Shown piece by piece: positions 56,101 to 64,000 of a stretch of DNA of 64,000 bases (positions are counted from its first letter, which is position 1; every line of letters begins with the position of its first letter). Position numbers and translations under genes: made by a program. The notes under the pieces were generated by a model. It was given only the letters and a program-made list of their open reading frames with translations, made no database searches and was not told the origin of the DNA. Origin of the DNA: Edaphobacter lichenicola (GTDB lineage Bacteria; Acidobacteriota; Terriglobia; Terriglobales; Acidobacteriaceae); the NCBI RefSeq assembly GCF_014201315.1, contig NZ_JACHDY010000001.1, forward strand, positions 1,178,001-1,242,000, given 5' to 3'.

Positions 56101-56270
56101 GCGCCACCAAGCCCGACGAGAGATCCCCCAAAAGCATCAAGCCAAAAGCCGCAAAGAAGTCCACAATAAGCAAAGCAGCAACTCAAGAATCAATAAAAGC
56201 AGCAACTCAAGAATCGACATCGAAGAAAGCACCCGCCTCAAAGCCGGCCCCACGCACGACGAAAGCATGA
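53124..56270 (+). CDS. uvrA: Excinuclease ABC subunit A with Lys/Ala-rich C-terminal extension
   Basis: UvrA recognises bulky DNA damage and loads UvrB. The 1048-residue protein has two ABC ATPase halves: Walker [26 protein letters not shown] (about residues 32-40) and [17 protein letters not shown], signatures [19 protein letters not shown] and [18 protein letters not shown], and three zinc-finger CxxC pairs, as in [17 protein letters not shown] and CEAC/CEVC. The ordinary protein ends near residue 950; about 100 further residues are Lys/Ala/Ser-rich (for instance [11 protein letters not shown]), resembling a histone-like tail. ATG at 53124 follows CATCTC with no strong site. It overlaps the next gene by ATGA. 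Confidence 0.95.
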   Translation: MGITHITVRGARQHNLRNVDVSIPRNTLTVVTGLSGSGKSSLAFDTIYAEGQRRYVETLSAYARQFLDQMERPDVDAIDGLSPAISIEQKTTSRSPRSTVGTITEIYDYLRLLYASVGQPHCPNCHRPITRQTAEQIVERIASLSPGERITVYAPIVRGRKGEFREELEALDQQGFRARIDGEMTELTEGMRLEKRKNHTIEAIVDRIILKPLPSDNANAALAVASKESAAPKYDTRRLETSVAKALQMANGLVLIAIHGMDETLYSSSMACPDCGINVPRLEPRSFSFNSNYGACPNCHGLGSIYDFDPAKTITDWSKPLLDGAMGPGSGSAYLLRLIKLFAEKTKINIKLPFEDLTTEQQNLFLYGPPRSEAGRTGFHGIFNYLRSNLEDTKSEGYREYMMQYMSATLCPVCKGRRLRPESLAVTVNGASIADFTGLPLVRALEAARNMNFVGRDRIIADRLQREIIERLEFLNAVGLGYLALDRSAATLSGGEGQRIRLATQIGSRLRGVLYVLDEPSIGLHQRDNQRLINALEDLRDLGNTVLVVEHDEDTIRKADYVLDLGPGAGKNGGLLIADGTPQQIMDNPASITGQYLAGKIEILARTEPRALTNNWITVEDAHSHNLQNVTAHFPLGVMTVITGVSGSGKSTLVNDILYRSLAKELYGSREEPGQHGKVIGIDQLDKVIQIDQSPIGRTPRSNPATYTGVFTAIRDLFAMLPESRERGYKPGRFSFNVQGGRCEACQGEGQRRIEMNFLPDVYVLCEVCNGRRYNQETLSVKFNGYSIADLLDLPIADAVPILKDIPTVNIKLQTLVDVGLGYIHLGQSATTLSGGEAQRMKLARELSKRQTGRTLYLLDEPTTGLHFDDVRKLLEVLHRLTDLGNTVIIIEHNLDIIRNADYILDMGPEGGEGGGRVIAHGTPEQIATVAASHTGSFLARYYSTHASSFASRNGTSHAGPQPANIAAQPDAIKQPKAKFIAPEKKTGLAKASATKPDERSPKSIKPKAAKKSTISKAATQESIKAATQESTSKKAPASKPAPRTTKA

Positions 56271-57388
56271 GCGACCTAACCCCGAACCCCGCCATCCCCG
56301 CAACTCGTCCCAAAACCGCCGGGGATCATTCCGCAACCGCCGGGCATCACTCCACAACCGCCGGGTGCCCCATCTTCGCCGCTGCTAAGGTGGACATGGT
56401 GCGAAGCACGACCGCCTTTTTCTCCCTCGGAATCCCCTCACAGCGAAGCCAGTCCGACGCCCCCGTGCGCCCGATACTTCCCGAACGCCCCATACTCCCC
56501 GAACTCTCCCTCCTTCCCGAAGGCGAGGCCATCCTCCAGCCTCCCATGGACAACACCCCCAACGACGCCCCCGAAGACGCGCCTCACCGCATCCCCAACC
56601 TCGGCCACGCCCTCCTCTTCCTCGCCATCGCCGGCCTCTTCCTCTTCCTCACCCAGCTTCTCCTCCTCGGCCTCACCCACGCTCCCGCGATCGGAGGCAA
56701 ACTATCCGCCGCCTCCATCCCCCCCAAGCTGCTCATAGCCTCCGAGGCCATCACCTACCTCGCCACCCTCGCCCTCTCCTGGTTCGTCTTCCCCCTCCTC
56801 TGGAAGCGCCCCTTCGCCAGCGGCATCGACGCGAACCCCGACGCCGCCCGCCGCAACGCCTTCCGCCTCATCCCCCTCGGCCTCACCCTCTCCTTCGCCG
56901 TGCAGGCCATCTCGTCGGTCATCGCCATCCCCAAAGACATCCCCATCGACGACTTCTTCCGCACCCCATCCGACGTCTGGCTGGTCACCCTCTTCGGCAT
57001 CCTCCTCGCACCCCTCTTCGAAGAGGTCCTCTTCCGCGGCTTCCTCCTCCCCGCCGTCGCCATCGCCTACGACTGGCTCTCGCTCCCCCGCACCCCCGCC
57101 GCCCGCGAGCTCTGGCACTCCAACAACAAGATCTCCACCCCCGCCCTGGTCTTCTCCGCCGTCTTCACCAGCATCCTCTTCGCCGCGCTCCACGGCCAGC
57201 AGACCGCCTTCACCTGGCCCGTCCTTCTGCTTCTCTTTTGCGTCTCGCTCATCCTCAGCGCCGTCCGCATCCGCCTGCGTTCTGTCCTCGCCTCCACCCT
57301 CATCCACGCCAGCTACAACTTCACCATCTTCCTCACCGCCTTCATAGCCACCGGCGGCTACCGACACCTCGAAAAGCTCTCCCACTAA
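56267..57388 (+). CDS. CPBP-family intramembrane metalloprotease with repeat-derived N-terminus
   Basis: The 373-residue frame starts at ATGA overlapping the uvrA stop. Residues from about 110 hold a CPBP (Abi) domain: [13 protein letters not shown], six further hydrophobic segments, the catalytic [11 protein letters not shown] (about 250) and the later LHGQQTAF and [11 protein letters not shown] (His). The first 90 residues are Pro/Thr/Arg-rich and are encoded by GGGTGCC-type repeat sequence ([14 protein letters not shown]). A second start, ATG at 56546 (MDNTPNDAP), would drop that part. CPBP enzymes cleave prenylated or other membrane proteins; some are linked to bacteriocin immunity. Confidence 0.85.
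   Translation: MSDLTPNPAIPATRPKTAGDHSATAGHHSTTAGCPIFAAAKVDMVRSTTAFFSLGIPSQRSQSDAPVRPILPERPILPELSLLPEGEAILQPPMDNTPNDAPEDAPHRIPNLGHALLFLAIAGLFLFLTQLLLLGLTHAPAIGGKLSAASIPPKLLIASEAITYLATLALSWFVFPLLWKRPFASGIDANPDAARRNAFRLIPLGLTLSFAVQAISSVIAIPKDIPIDDFFRTPSDVWLVTLFGILLAPLFEEVLFRGFLLPAVAIAYDWLSLPRTPAARELWHSNNKISTPALVFSAVFTSILFAALHGQQTAFTWPVLLLLFCVSLILSAVRIRLRSVLASTLIHASYNFTIFLTAFIATGGYRHLEKLSH
56300..56420 (+). repeat. Coding copy of the GGGTGCC repeat family
   Basis: Within the CPBP gene, three related words occur in a row: GCCGGGGATCATTCCGCAAC, GCCGGGCATCACTCCACAAC and GCCGGGTGCCCCATCTTCG. They resemble degenerate single elements of the dispersed family, translated here. Confidence 0.55.
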
Positions 57389-57416
57389 AGCAACTTCCCT
57401 GAACAGGGAGACTGCT

Positions 57417-58793
57417 CTAACCCACTTCCGTCCCCACGGTCTCAACCGCTTCACCGCCAAGCAAACGCCGGTTCAAAGATCCTCCCGCAAACAACATCTC
57501 TTCCAGCGCTTCATCCACCGCAGCCTGTGTGAGAACACTCCCCCCGGAGCCTTCCATCTGAAACTGCGCGCAACGCCTCATCAGTTCTTTGATAAAGGCG
57601 CCGCTCACACCCTTCGTTCGCCGAACGATCAGCTCCAGCAGCTCCTCCGACATCTTCAGATCGCGCGCATACAGCTTCGTCAGCTTCGCACGGCCCTCCT
57701 CGTCCGGTAACGGAAACTCAATCGCCTGATCGATACGCCCCGGACGCGAGACCAGTGCCGGCTCAATCTGGTCGGGACGATTGGTCGTCAGGATAAACAA
57801 CACCTCGGCATCTTCCCGCAGTCCATCCATCTCATTCAGCAGCTTGTTCAGCAACACCTCCTCGCCCCCGTTTCGCATCTGTGTTCTATCCCGGGCGATC
57901 AGGTCAACATCCTCAATCACCATCATGGAAGGCTGCAGGAACCGCGCCAGACGAAAATATTCTCCGATCAATCCCACCTGCTCAGCCGTCACCAGCAACG
58001 TTGTATGATTCGGCAACTGCGAAGCCAGATAGTGGATCGTGTGTGTCTTGCCCGTTCCCGGCGGTCCATAAAACAGCAGTCCCTTCCGCGCCTGAAAATG
58101 CATCGACTTCAGCGCGTCGCGTGCAGCCATAAAACCGCCAACATTACGATCGAGCGTAGCCAGCGTCTTCTGCGGAAGAATGACATCCTCCCGGCTCACA
58201 CTAGCCAACCGATGCACCTTCACCGAACTGCCGCCTCCCATCGGATGATGATGCGCCTCAAGCGAAATGACGCGGCCGCGATAGCTGCGGCCCTCGCTGA
58301 TCGCCTGCTCGAGTTGACGAAAGAAATCCTGCGAGAACCCGGAGCCTGGTTCGCCCGCGGCTACAGCAATCTCGACGTTTACACCCACCTGAACGCCGAA
58401 TCGCCCACCCGTGGCGAGCATGATCGCAAAGGGTACCCCCTTCTCTCGCCCCATCCACAATCCATTTTTCAGACATCGTGCCGGTTCCGCGTCGCCAACA
58501 TCGATCTCGTCGTACTGCAGTGGCCCCGTATCCACAGGAAAGTGAGAGCTGCCGAGCATTTGAGCGAACGTAAGGCCCTCATGCGCATTCGGTGAGACAA
58601 GTCCAGTCAATCGAGTCTGCGGTTCCCGTTTCAGCAACCCTTCCAGCCCGGTCTGAACATCGATCCGCGACGTAATCGGAAACTGTCGTGCCGCGGTCGC
58701 AATGTCACGAGCCGAGACCCCGAAGTGCTTCAATAGATTCCTGGAAAGCTGCGGCTCACGATACCCGTTGCCAACCGAAAAGGAGAACCCCAT
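57417..58793 (-). CDS. AAA+ ATPase with uncharacterised N-terminal domain
   Basis: The 458-residue protein has a C-terminal AAA+ module with Walker A GPPGTGKT (243-250), Walker B VIEDVD (292-297), sensor LFILTTNRPD and arginine finger SRPGRID, close to classical AAA (FtsH/ Cdc48-like) proteins. The first 200 residues show no peptidase or transmembrane segment and contain ARCLKNGLWMGREKGVPFAI and RFGVQVGVNVEIAVAAG, an unfamiliar domain. It could be a substrate-remodelling ATPase. No partner peptidase is adjacent. It is convergent with the CPBP gene. Confidence 0.85.
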   Translation of the reverse strand: MGFSFSVGNGYREPQLSRNLLKHFGVSARDIATAARQFPITSRIDVQTGLEGLLKREPQTRLTGLVSPNAHEGLTFAQMLGSSHFPVDTGPLQYDEIDVGDAEPARCLKNGLWMGREKGVPFAIMLATGGRFGVQVGVNVEIAVAAGEPGSGFSQDFFRQLEQAISEGRSYRGRVISLEAHHHPMGGGSSVKVHRLASVSREDVILPQKTLATLDRNVGGFMAARDALKSMHFQARKGLLFYGPPGTGKTHTIHYLASQLPNHTTLLVTAEQVGLIGEYFRLARFLQPSMMVIEDVDLIARDRTQMRNGGEEVLLNKLLNEMDGLREDAEVLFILTTNRPDQIEPALVSRPGRIDQAIEFPLPDEEGRAKLTKLYARDLKMSEELLELIVRRTKGVSGAFIKELMRRCAQFQMEGSGGSVLTQAAVDEALEEMLFAGGSLNRRLLGGEAVETVGTEVG

Positions 58794-58950
58794 GCATCTC
58801 TAATACCAGCTTCTTCCGGCGCGGTGTGCTTTTTTTCAGGCTCGGACAAGATCTCCCCAGTCCTCCCAAAAAACCAGTCAAGCCCCAAAGCAAGCCAACT
58901 CCATGCAAAAAAAGGACATCTCCGTGGCACATTAGTTTACTCCAACTGGC

Positions 58951-59017
58951 TATAATAGAAACAGCAAGAAAAAGCCTCGGCCCAGCCGGGGCTTTCAACG
59001 TTAAACCCACAAGGAGG
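58951..59017 (+). promoter_or_regulatory. Promoter -10, attenuator-like hairpin and orphan Shine-Dalgarno upstream of pyrE
   Basis: TATAAT (58951-58956) is followed by a hairpin AAAGCCTCGG/CCGGGGCTTT (58971-58995, one G-U pair) and then AAGGAGG (59011-59017), with no start codon at the right distance. The 400-base gap 58794-59193 has no other convincing gene. The hairpin could be an attenuator for pyrE, or the whole could be the leader of a decayed small gene. Confidence 0.45.
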
Positions 59018-59019
59018 AA

Positions 59020-59180
59020 TACAAGGCTAACCCCAGTGCAATGAGGACTTTGCCAACCGTAAATCTCCCAAGGTCTTGATTCCAGAGACTTTGACGCGTA
59101 AACCAAACCCGCAGTCAACATCTAAGTCGTCTGAATCGAAGACTTTGCACCAAAAAGTCACCCGTAGGGGGTATCCTAGA
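59020..59180 (+). pseudogene. Possible degraded small basic gene upstream of pyrE
   Basis: After the orphan AAGGAGG, one reading frame begins ANPSA and a second, shifted by one base, continues NEDFANRKSPKVLIPETLTRK and further Ser/Lys-rich sequence to about 59166. A single-base change would join them into a small Ser/Lys-rich protein; the start codon would also need repair (AAG for ATG). This is speculative and may be chance. Confidence 0.3.
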
Positions 59181-59193
59181 ATCAGAACTGACC

Positions 59194-59868
59194 ATGCCAA
59201 CCAACAACCGCACGACCCTCCTCAACCTCATCGCCACTCACTCCTTCAAGCTAGGCGACTTCACCCTCGCCAGCGGCCAGAAGTCGGACTACTACATCGA
59301 CTGCCGCATCACCACCCTCCACGCCGAAGGCGGACGCCTCTCCGGCCTCGTCCTCTACGACCTCATCCGCGAACAAATCCCCAACCCCGAAAAAATCGAA
59401 GCCGTAGGCGGCCTCACCATGGGAGCCGACCCGCTCGTCTCCAACACCGCCAGCGCCAGCGCCTGGGCCCTCGCCGACTACAACGAGATCGCCGAACTCT
59501 CCGACGTGCTCGAACTCGACCCCGACCAACGCAGCGACGAAGGCCCCGCACCCACCCTCCTCCACGGCTTCCTCGTCCGCAAAGCCGAAAAGGCTCACGG
59601 CACCGGCCGCCGCATCGAAGGCTTCCTCAAACCCGGCGCCCACGTCGTCATCGTCGACGACGTCTGCACCACCGGCGGCTCCACCATCACCGCCATCGAA
59701 GCCACCCGCGAAGCCGGCATGCACGTAGCCGGAGTCCTCTGCCTGGTAGACCGCGAACAAGGCGGCCGCGCCAACATCGAAGCCGCCATCCCCGGCGTCC
59801 CCTTCCTCTCCGTCTTCACCGCCTCCGACGTCCGCGCTGCACACATCGCCCTCGAAAGGAAGAAATGA
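59194..59868 (+). CDS. pyrE: Orotate phosphoribosyltransferase
   Basis: PyrE makes orotidine monophosphate from orotate and PRPP. The 224-residue protein has FTLASGQKSDYYIDCR, AVGGLTMGADPLV and the PRPP motif VVIVDDVCTTGGSTITAIEA. Between the AVGGLTMGADPLV region and the GFLVRKAEKAHGTG catalytic loop an insert of about 30 residues (roughly 90-120), rich in Asp, Glu and Pro, makes it longer than typical PyrE. It overlaps the DoxX gene by ATGA. Confidence 0.93.
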   Translation: MPTNNRTTLLNLIATHSFKLGDFTLASGQKSDYYIDCRITTLHAEGGRLSGLVLYDLIREQIPNPEKIEAVGGLTMGADPLVSNTASASAWALADYNEIAELSDVLELDPDQRSDEGPAPTLLHGFLVRKAEKAHGTGRRIEGFLKPGAHVVIVDDVCTTGGSTITAIEATREAGMHVAGVLCLVDREQGGRANIEAAIPGVPFLSVFTASDVRAAHIALERKK

Positions 59869-60350
59869 GCACGACAGCAGCAGATCAACAATCCAATCAA
59901 CAGTCCAAAGCACTCGCCTTCCTCCGCATCTCCGTCGCTCTTCTCTTTCTCATCTTTGCCGAGTACAAACTGGTCAACACCAAATTCATCTGGGGAGGAT
60001 TAGCCCACGACCTCGGTCAGCTCCTCAACGAGGGCTCCTACCCCTTCATCCGCCCCCTGCTCAAAAACATCATCCTCCCGCACTCCGTCTTGTTCGCCGC
60101 CGTCATCGCCATCTCCGAACTGTTGATTGCACTGAGCTTGCTCTCAGGAGTGCTGGTCCGCTGGGCAAGCCTCGGCGGTCTGACCATGATGCTGCTCTTC
60201 CTCTTCACTTCGAACTATCCCGGCCCCAACTCCCCCTTCTGGCTGTTCTTCGGCGCATCTCTCGACAACTCCGTCCTCGCCCTCTGCTTCATTGCTTTCC
60301 TGATCAGCCCTCCCCACCAGCGCTGGACTCTTCGCCGTCCCAAACAATAG
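59865..60350 (+). CDS. DoxX-like membrane protein
   Basis: The 161-residue protein has four hydrophobic helices (about 20-40, 70-90, 98-118, 130-150) with ISVALLFLIFAEYKLV, SVLFAAVIAISELLIALSLL, ASLGGLTMMLLFLF and NSVLALCFIAFL. DoxX-family proteins occur in quinone- and redox-linked contexts. Its start overlaps the pyrE stop (ATGA), so it is coupled. Function unknown. Confidence 0.83.
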   Translation: MSTTAADQQSNQQSKALAFLRISVALLFLIFAEYKLVNTKFIWGGLAHDLGQLLNEGSYPFIRPLLKNIILPHSVLFAAVIAISELLIALSLLSGVLVRWASLGGLTMMLLFLFTSNYPGPNSPFWLFFGASLDNSVLALCFIAFLISPPHQRWTLRRPKQ

Positions 60351-60381
60351 AGCGACCAGACGCAATCGAGCGACCAGACGC
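60350..60381 (+). repeat. Two direct copies of AGCGACCAGACGC
   Basis: AGCGACCAGACGC occurs at 60351 and 60369 (period 18) just after the DoxX stop. Meaning unknown. Confidence 0.4.
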
Positions 60382-60456
60382 GCTTCTCCAGACAAGCCCG
60401 CGCTCCCCCGTTTTCCTGTGCCTAAAGGCCGCAGATGGAAGCTCCTGTTTATTTTC

Positions 60457-60486
60457 TTGACTGACTTGTATCGCCACTGGTAGGGT
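60457..60486 (+). promoter_or_regulatory. Candidate promoter for the TonB-dependent receptor
   Basis: TTGACT (60457-60462), 18 bases, TAGGGT (60481-60486), about 68 bases upstream of the receptor start. The -10 is weak. Confidence 0.3.
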
Positions 60487-60553
60487 TCGTTCGTTCTTCA
60501 AACAATAACCAGTTCGGGCCTGAAAAAGTTGTCACACCTTCCGGAGGTTTCAC

Positions 60554-63500
60554 GTGATCGCCCTAAAAAAAATAAGTCTTCTCCTTCTCCCGTTATTGAT
60601 CCTCAGTCTGTCGCCATCTCTGTTTGGACAGGCGGTCAGCGGCACGCTGCTCGGCACCATCAATGATCCAACCGGAGCCGCAGTTGCCGCAGCGAGGGTC
60701 ATCGTCATCGAAACTGCTACGCAGACGGCTCACGAAACCGTAACCAACGATAGCGGCAACTACACCCTGCCCAACCTTCCACCCGGCACCTACTCCATCA
60801 CGGTCGAAGCCAATGGCTTCAAGAAAGATACCCATGAGGGCATCGATCTTCTCACCAACACCTCAACCCGCGTCGACTTCGCGCTCGTCACCGGCAGCGC
60901 CTCCGAGACGATCACCGTATCCACCGCTCCCGCGCTGCTGCAAACAGACCGCGCCGATATCTCCACCACCCTCGAGGCGCATCAGATCACCAATCTCCCC
61001 CTCAGCAGCGGCAACAGCTTTCAATCCTTGCTCAACACCGTGCCCGGCATGGCCCCCGTCGTCTTCAACAACTCACAGTTTTTCAACGCCAACAACGATC
61101 TGTCGGTGAATGCGAACGGTCAGTCCTCCTACGTCAACCTCTATCAAATTGAAGGTATCGACGACGATCAGCGCACCGGAATTCACATCATCCTCGTCCC
61201 CCCAGCCGCCGCAATCCAGAACGTCGACATCACCACCAATAACTTCGAGGCAGAGTTTGGCCGCGCCGTCGGCGGCGTCGTCAACGTCACCCTCAAGTCA
61301 GGTACGAATCAATTTCATGGATCTGCATTTCAAAACATGGAGAACAACGGCGTCAATGCGCGCAACTACTTCTCCAGCGGCCCCAACGGACGCCTCGTCT
61401 ACAACTACACAGGCGGTTCGCTCGGTGGCCCAATCCTCAAAGACAAACTTTTCATCTTCGGCGACTTCCTCCGCACCTCCGATCATGAGGCTTCCACCGT
61501 CAACACGAATATCCCCTTCTACAACGTCGTTAACGGCAACATCGACCTCAGCAAATACGCTGGTCAGGTCTACGATCCGAAGACTGGAGATACAGCAGAT
61601 TGCTACGGTGGTCCAACGCCGGCCAACTGCGGCAAGGGCCGCACCGCGTTCGCAGGCAATCAGATCCCGCTGAGCCGGGTCATGACGCCGGCAAACGACA
61701 GCAACATCGGGTTGACCGTCCTTCAAATGCTCGACACCCTCGCGAGAGATCCAAAGAAGAATCTCGCCTCCGCTGCCTATATCGCCGGTGCCAAGACCAA
61801 CAACTTTTCGCAAAACTCACCCTTCAGCAAAGACGCAATCAGCTACGACATCAAATCAGACTGGACGATCTCCCAGAAAGATCACCTGAGTGGTCGCTTC
61901 AGCCATCAAAAAATCACCACCTTCCAGGCGCCTCTGTTCGGATCCTTTCTCGGTGGCCCAGCAGGCGGGGGGTTCGAAGCTACCGGAACGGCGACCGCTT
62001 ACAGCACCGGCGTCAACTACGATCACGTCTTTTCGCCAACCTTGTTTACCGAGGCACGCTTTGGTGTAGCCCACCTTCGCAACTCAGCGCAACAGTCCGA
62101 CTTTGGTACGGACGACGCTAAGAAACTCGGCATCCCCGGCACCAATCTCAGTTCGATCGATAGCGGACAAGTTGCCTTCCAGGTAAGCAACTTCGCCGGC
62201 AACGGAGAAAACGGCACCACCAATCCGCTCATCGGCTACTCCCAATCGCTCCCCTGGCTCCGCGCCGAGTCGAACATCGACTTCGCCAACAACTGGACCA
62301 AGATCCTTGGCAACCATGCGCTCAAAGCAGGCGTCGACATCCGCCGCATCCGCGACGATCTCCTTCAGGGAAACATCAACGCGGCTGCAGGAACCTTTTA
62401 CTTCAGCGAAAACCAGACGTCCACCCCGGGCGCGCTCTCCAAGGGGCAGGCGAACGATATCGCCAGCATTCTCCTTGACACCCCGTATCAGGTAGGTCAG
62501 GACACGAACAGTACCTTCCCCGCCTACCGTCAGACCTGGCTCTTCTTCTTTGTCGCCGACAAGTGGCAGGCTACCTCGAAGCTGACCGTCGACGTCGGCC
62601 TGCGATATGAACTCTACCCACCCGCCACACCGCGTAAAGCGGGAGGATTTTCCAGCTACAGCCCAGCAACCAATGTGCTGACGATCGCCGGCGTAGCTGG
62701 AAATCCCTCGAATATCGGAATGAAGACCGACTACACCAACTTCGCACCCCGGCTCGGCGCCTCCTTTCGCGCCACCGATTCCACGGTCCTCCGAGCCGGA
62801 TTCGGCGTCAGCTACGTTCCCTTCGTAGACAACACTTACGCCTACAACTATCCCATCAAGACCAGCACCGACTACACCAATATTCCGACCTATGGTGCCG
62901 CCGTACTGGGTTCCACGAATCAAGCACCAGTCAACTTCGTAAGCGGAATCCCACCCACCCCGCCCGTCCCCATCAGTGCCAATGGAACCATCACAGCAAC
63001 CGGCAACACCTTCCTCAACAGCCTTGGCAACCTGTACATCCCGCTCAACTTCAAGAATGCTTACGTCTCCTCCTGGAATGCGGCCATCCAGCAGGCGCTC
63101 CCGCATGACAGCTCTCTCCAGATCGCTTATGTTGCCAACCACGGCACGCGAATTGACTCCTCGCAGAACATCAACGTCCCCAGCGTCTACGGAGAGAGTG
63201 CAGCCTTCGATCCGTTGAACATAGCCTTTGGAAAGACCGCCTCCGTGACTCAATTCTTTCTGGGCTACTCCTCCAACTACCAATCGCTGCAAGTACAATT
63301 CACTCGCCGATTCACCCACGGCATAGCCTATGGCTCAGCCTTTACCTGGGGCAAGGCGCAAAACTATGTGACCACCCCACAAGATGGAGCCCTGCTCTTC
63401 TACAGCGGCGACCGCCGTCGCAACTACGCCCTTGCGGACTTCGACCGCAGGCTCAACTTCTCCCAGACTCTCACCTGGGAGCTGCCGGCCGGCAGGAATC

Positions 63501-64000
63501 ACAAGTACTTCAACTCAGGCATCGGCTCCTACGTACTGGGTGGCTGGAAGACCTCGGTCATCCTATCGGCGGTCTCCGGCCTGCCATTTACCCTCACAAC
63601 CACAAGCGCGACCCCCGGTACAACCCAGACCGTCGATCAGGTTGCCCCCTTCCACGTCCTGCATCACCACAGCAACCCTAGCGGTAGTACACAATGGTTC
63701 GATCCAACCAGCTTCAGCGTCAGCAGACTCACTGGTTGCGTATCCCCCGGTCCGTGCGTCGTTGGAAACACGCAACGAAATCAGTTCCGCGGCCCCGGCT
63801 ACTTCTCAGACAACCTGTCGCTCTTCAAAAGCTTTCCCATCTTCCGCGAGTCGTCTCTCGAGGCTCGCTTCGATGCCTTCAACCTGACCAACACACCCGC
63901 CTTCGGTCTGCCCGGAACCACCTTCGGCTCCAGTTCGTTTGGCGTCATCAGTACAACCCTCGGCAGTGGCGTCGGCAATGTCAACGGCGTCGGCGGCCCA
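60554..64000 (+). CDS. TonB-dependent receptor, Oar-like, with carboxypeptidase-regulatory-like N-terminus; 3' truncated by the window
   Basis: Outer-membrane receptors of this type import large or scarce ligands such as oligosaccharides with TonB energy. Start is GTG at 60554 with GGAGG 6 bases before. The product, 1149 residues in the window and still open, has a signal peptide (about 1-25, ending FGQ), a CarboxypepD_reg-like domain (about 28-110) with GTINDPTGAAVAAARVIV and YTLPNLPPGTYSITVEA, a plug domain (about 130-250) with EGIDDDQRTG and AEFGRAVGGVVNVTLKSGTNQFHGSAF, and then a large beta-barrel. This architecture is common in acidobacteria. The substrate is not known. Confidence 0.93.
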   Translation, partial: MIALKKISLLLLPLLILSLSPSLFGQAVSGTLLGTINDPTGAAVAAARVIVIETATQTAHETVTNDSGNYTLPNLPPGTYSITVEANGFKKDTHEGIDLLTNTSTRVDFALVTGSASETITVSTAPALLQTDRADISTTLEAHQITNLPLSSGNSFQSLLNTVPGMAPVVFNNSQFFNANNDLSVNANGQSSYVNLYQIEGIDDDQRTGIHIILVPPAAAIQNVDITTNNFEAEFGRAVGGVVNVTLKSGTNQFHGSAFQNMENNGVNARNYFSSGPNGRLVYNYTGGSLGGPILKDKLFIFGDFLRTSDHEASTVNTNIPFYNVVNGNIDLSKYAGQVYDPKTGDTADCYGGPTPANCGKGRTAFAGNQIPLSRVMTPANDSNIGLTVLQMLDTLARDPKKNLASAAYIAGAKTNNFSQNSPFSKDAISYDIKSDWTISQKDHLSGRFSHQKITTFQAPLFGSFLGGPAGGGFEATGTATAYSTGVNYDHVFSPTLFTEARFGVAHLRNSAQQSDFGTDDAKKLGIPGTNLSSIDSGQVAFQVSNFAGNGENGTTNPLIGYSQSLPWLRAESNIDFANNWTKILGNHALKAGVDIRRIRDDLLQGNINAAAGTFYFSENQTSTPGALSKGQANDIASILLDTPYQVGQDTNSTFPAYRQTWLFFFVADKWQATSKLTVDVGLRYELYPPATPRKAGGFSSYSPATNVLTIAGVAGNPSNIGMKTDYTNFAPRLGASFRATDSTVLRAGFGVSYVPFVDNTYAYNYPIKTSTDYTNIPTYGAAVLGSTNQAPVNFVSGIPPTPPVPISANGTITATGNTFLNSLGNLYIPLNFKNAYVSSWNAAIQQALPHDSSLQIAYVANHGTRIDSSQNINVPSVYGESAAFDPLNIAFGKTASVTQFFLGYSSNYQSLQVQFTRRFTHGIAYGSAFTWGKAQNYVTTPQDGALLFYSGDRRRNYALADFDRRLNFSQTLTWELPAGRNHKYFNSGIGSYVLGGWKTSVILSAVSGLPFTLTTTSATPGTTQTVDQVAPFHVLHHHSNPSGSTQWFDPTSFSVSRLTGCVSPGPCVVGNTQRNQFRGPGYFSDNLSLFKSFPIFRESSLEARFDAFNLTNTPAFGLPGTTFGSSSFGVISTTLGSGVGNVNGVGGP

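Noticed and set aside
59076-59864. Long N-terminal extension of the DoxX frame over pyrE
   Set aside because: The frame runs through pyrE out of phase as Arg-rich nonsense; the DoxX start at 59865 (ATGA with pyrE) explains the gene.

Overview
The window looks like a chromosomal segment of a motile, heterotrophic member of the Acidobacteriota (Acidobacteriaceae-like, in the range of Terriglobus, Granulicella or Edaphobacter). This is an inference from the high GC content with C-rich third codon positions, an Oar-type TonB-dependent receptor with a carboxypeptidase-like N-terminal domain, the five-helix cytochrome b558-type SdhC, many short secreted orphans, and dispersed GGGTGCC hairpin elements. 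I found no rRNA, tRNA, CRISPR array, transposase or prophage gene.

Layout. 1-3.1 kb: SRPBCC/ArsR pair with an operator over the ArsR start codon, a secreted FKBP, and an ABC exporter half. 3.2-8.3 kb: flagellar block fliS-fliD and fliC on the minus strand (fliC with a sigma-28-type promoter), and flbD-motA-motB on the plus strand. 8.3-10.4 kb: alkylation repair (Ada-AlkA fusion overlapping ogt). 10.4-12.4 kb: a Cys-rich and a Met-rich secreted protein, possibly metal linked. 12.4-12.8 kb: 164-bp tandem repeats. 12.8-18.5 kb: rdgB and a succinate dehydrogenase locus (sdhC, sdhA, sdhB) with three small extra genes between or after the subunits. 18.5-19.5 kb: a PIN-toxin module with an unusual long partner. 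19.8-25.7 kb: GlcG/HbpS protein, M19 dipeptidase, monooxygenase, two cyclophilins, methyltransferase. 25.8-32 kb: TCA and nitrogen genes on the minus strand (mdh, VOC protein, icd, SIMPL protein, lipoprotein, glutamine synthetase). 32.2-37.8 kb: aldo/keto reductase and the agmatine-to-putrescine pair aguB/aguA, interleaved with two immunity-like orphans, a cupin and an HD hydrolase. 37.8-47.9 kb: a TadA-DUF3175 fusion, SDR, DinB, glutaredoxin, purB, a secreted GH32 enzyme, a PRISE-like reductase, a cysteine-cluster protein and ubiX. 48.1-52.9 kb: alpha/beta hydrolase, nitroreductase, secreted orphan, GNAT, a secretin-N-like protein and a tiny membrane protein. 53.1-60.4 kb: uvrA with a basic tail, a CPBP protease, an AAA+ ATPase, pyrE and a DoxX protein. 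60.5-64 kb: a TonB-dependent receptor running off the end.

Most of the window is housekeeping. The parts that most deserve a second look are the TadA-DUF3175-lysine-tail fusion with a strong internal ribosome binding site, the two-gene PIN module, the small genes inside the sdh locus, the helically phased CACCACG array, the dispersed hairpin family (one copy apparently read as protein in the CPBP gene), and the orphan immunity-like genes in the polyamine block. All family assignments come from reading motifs and overall resemblance; no database search was run.
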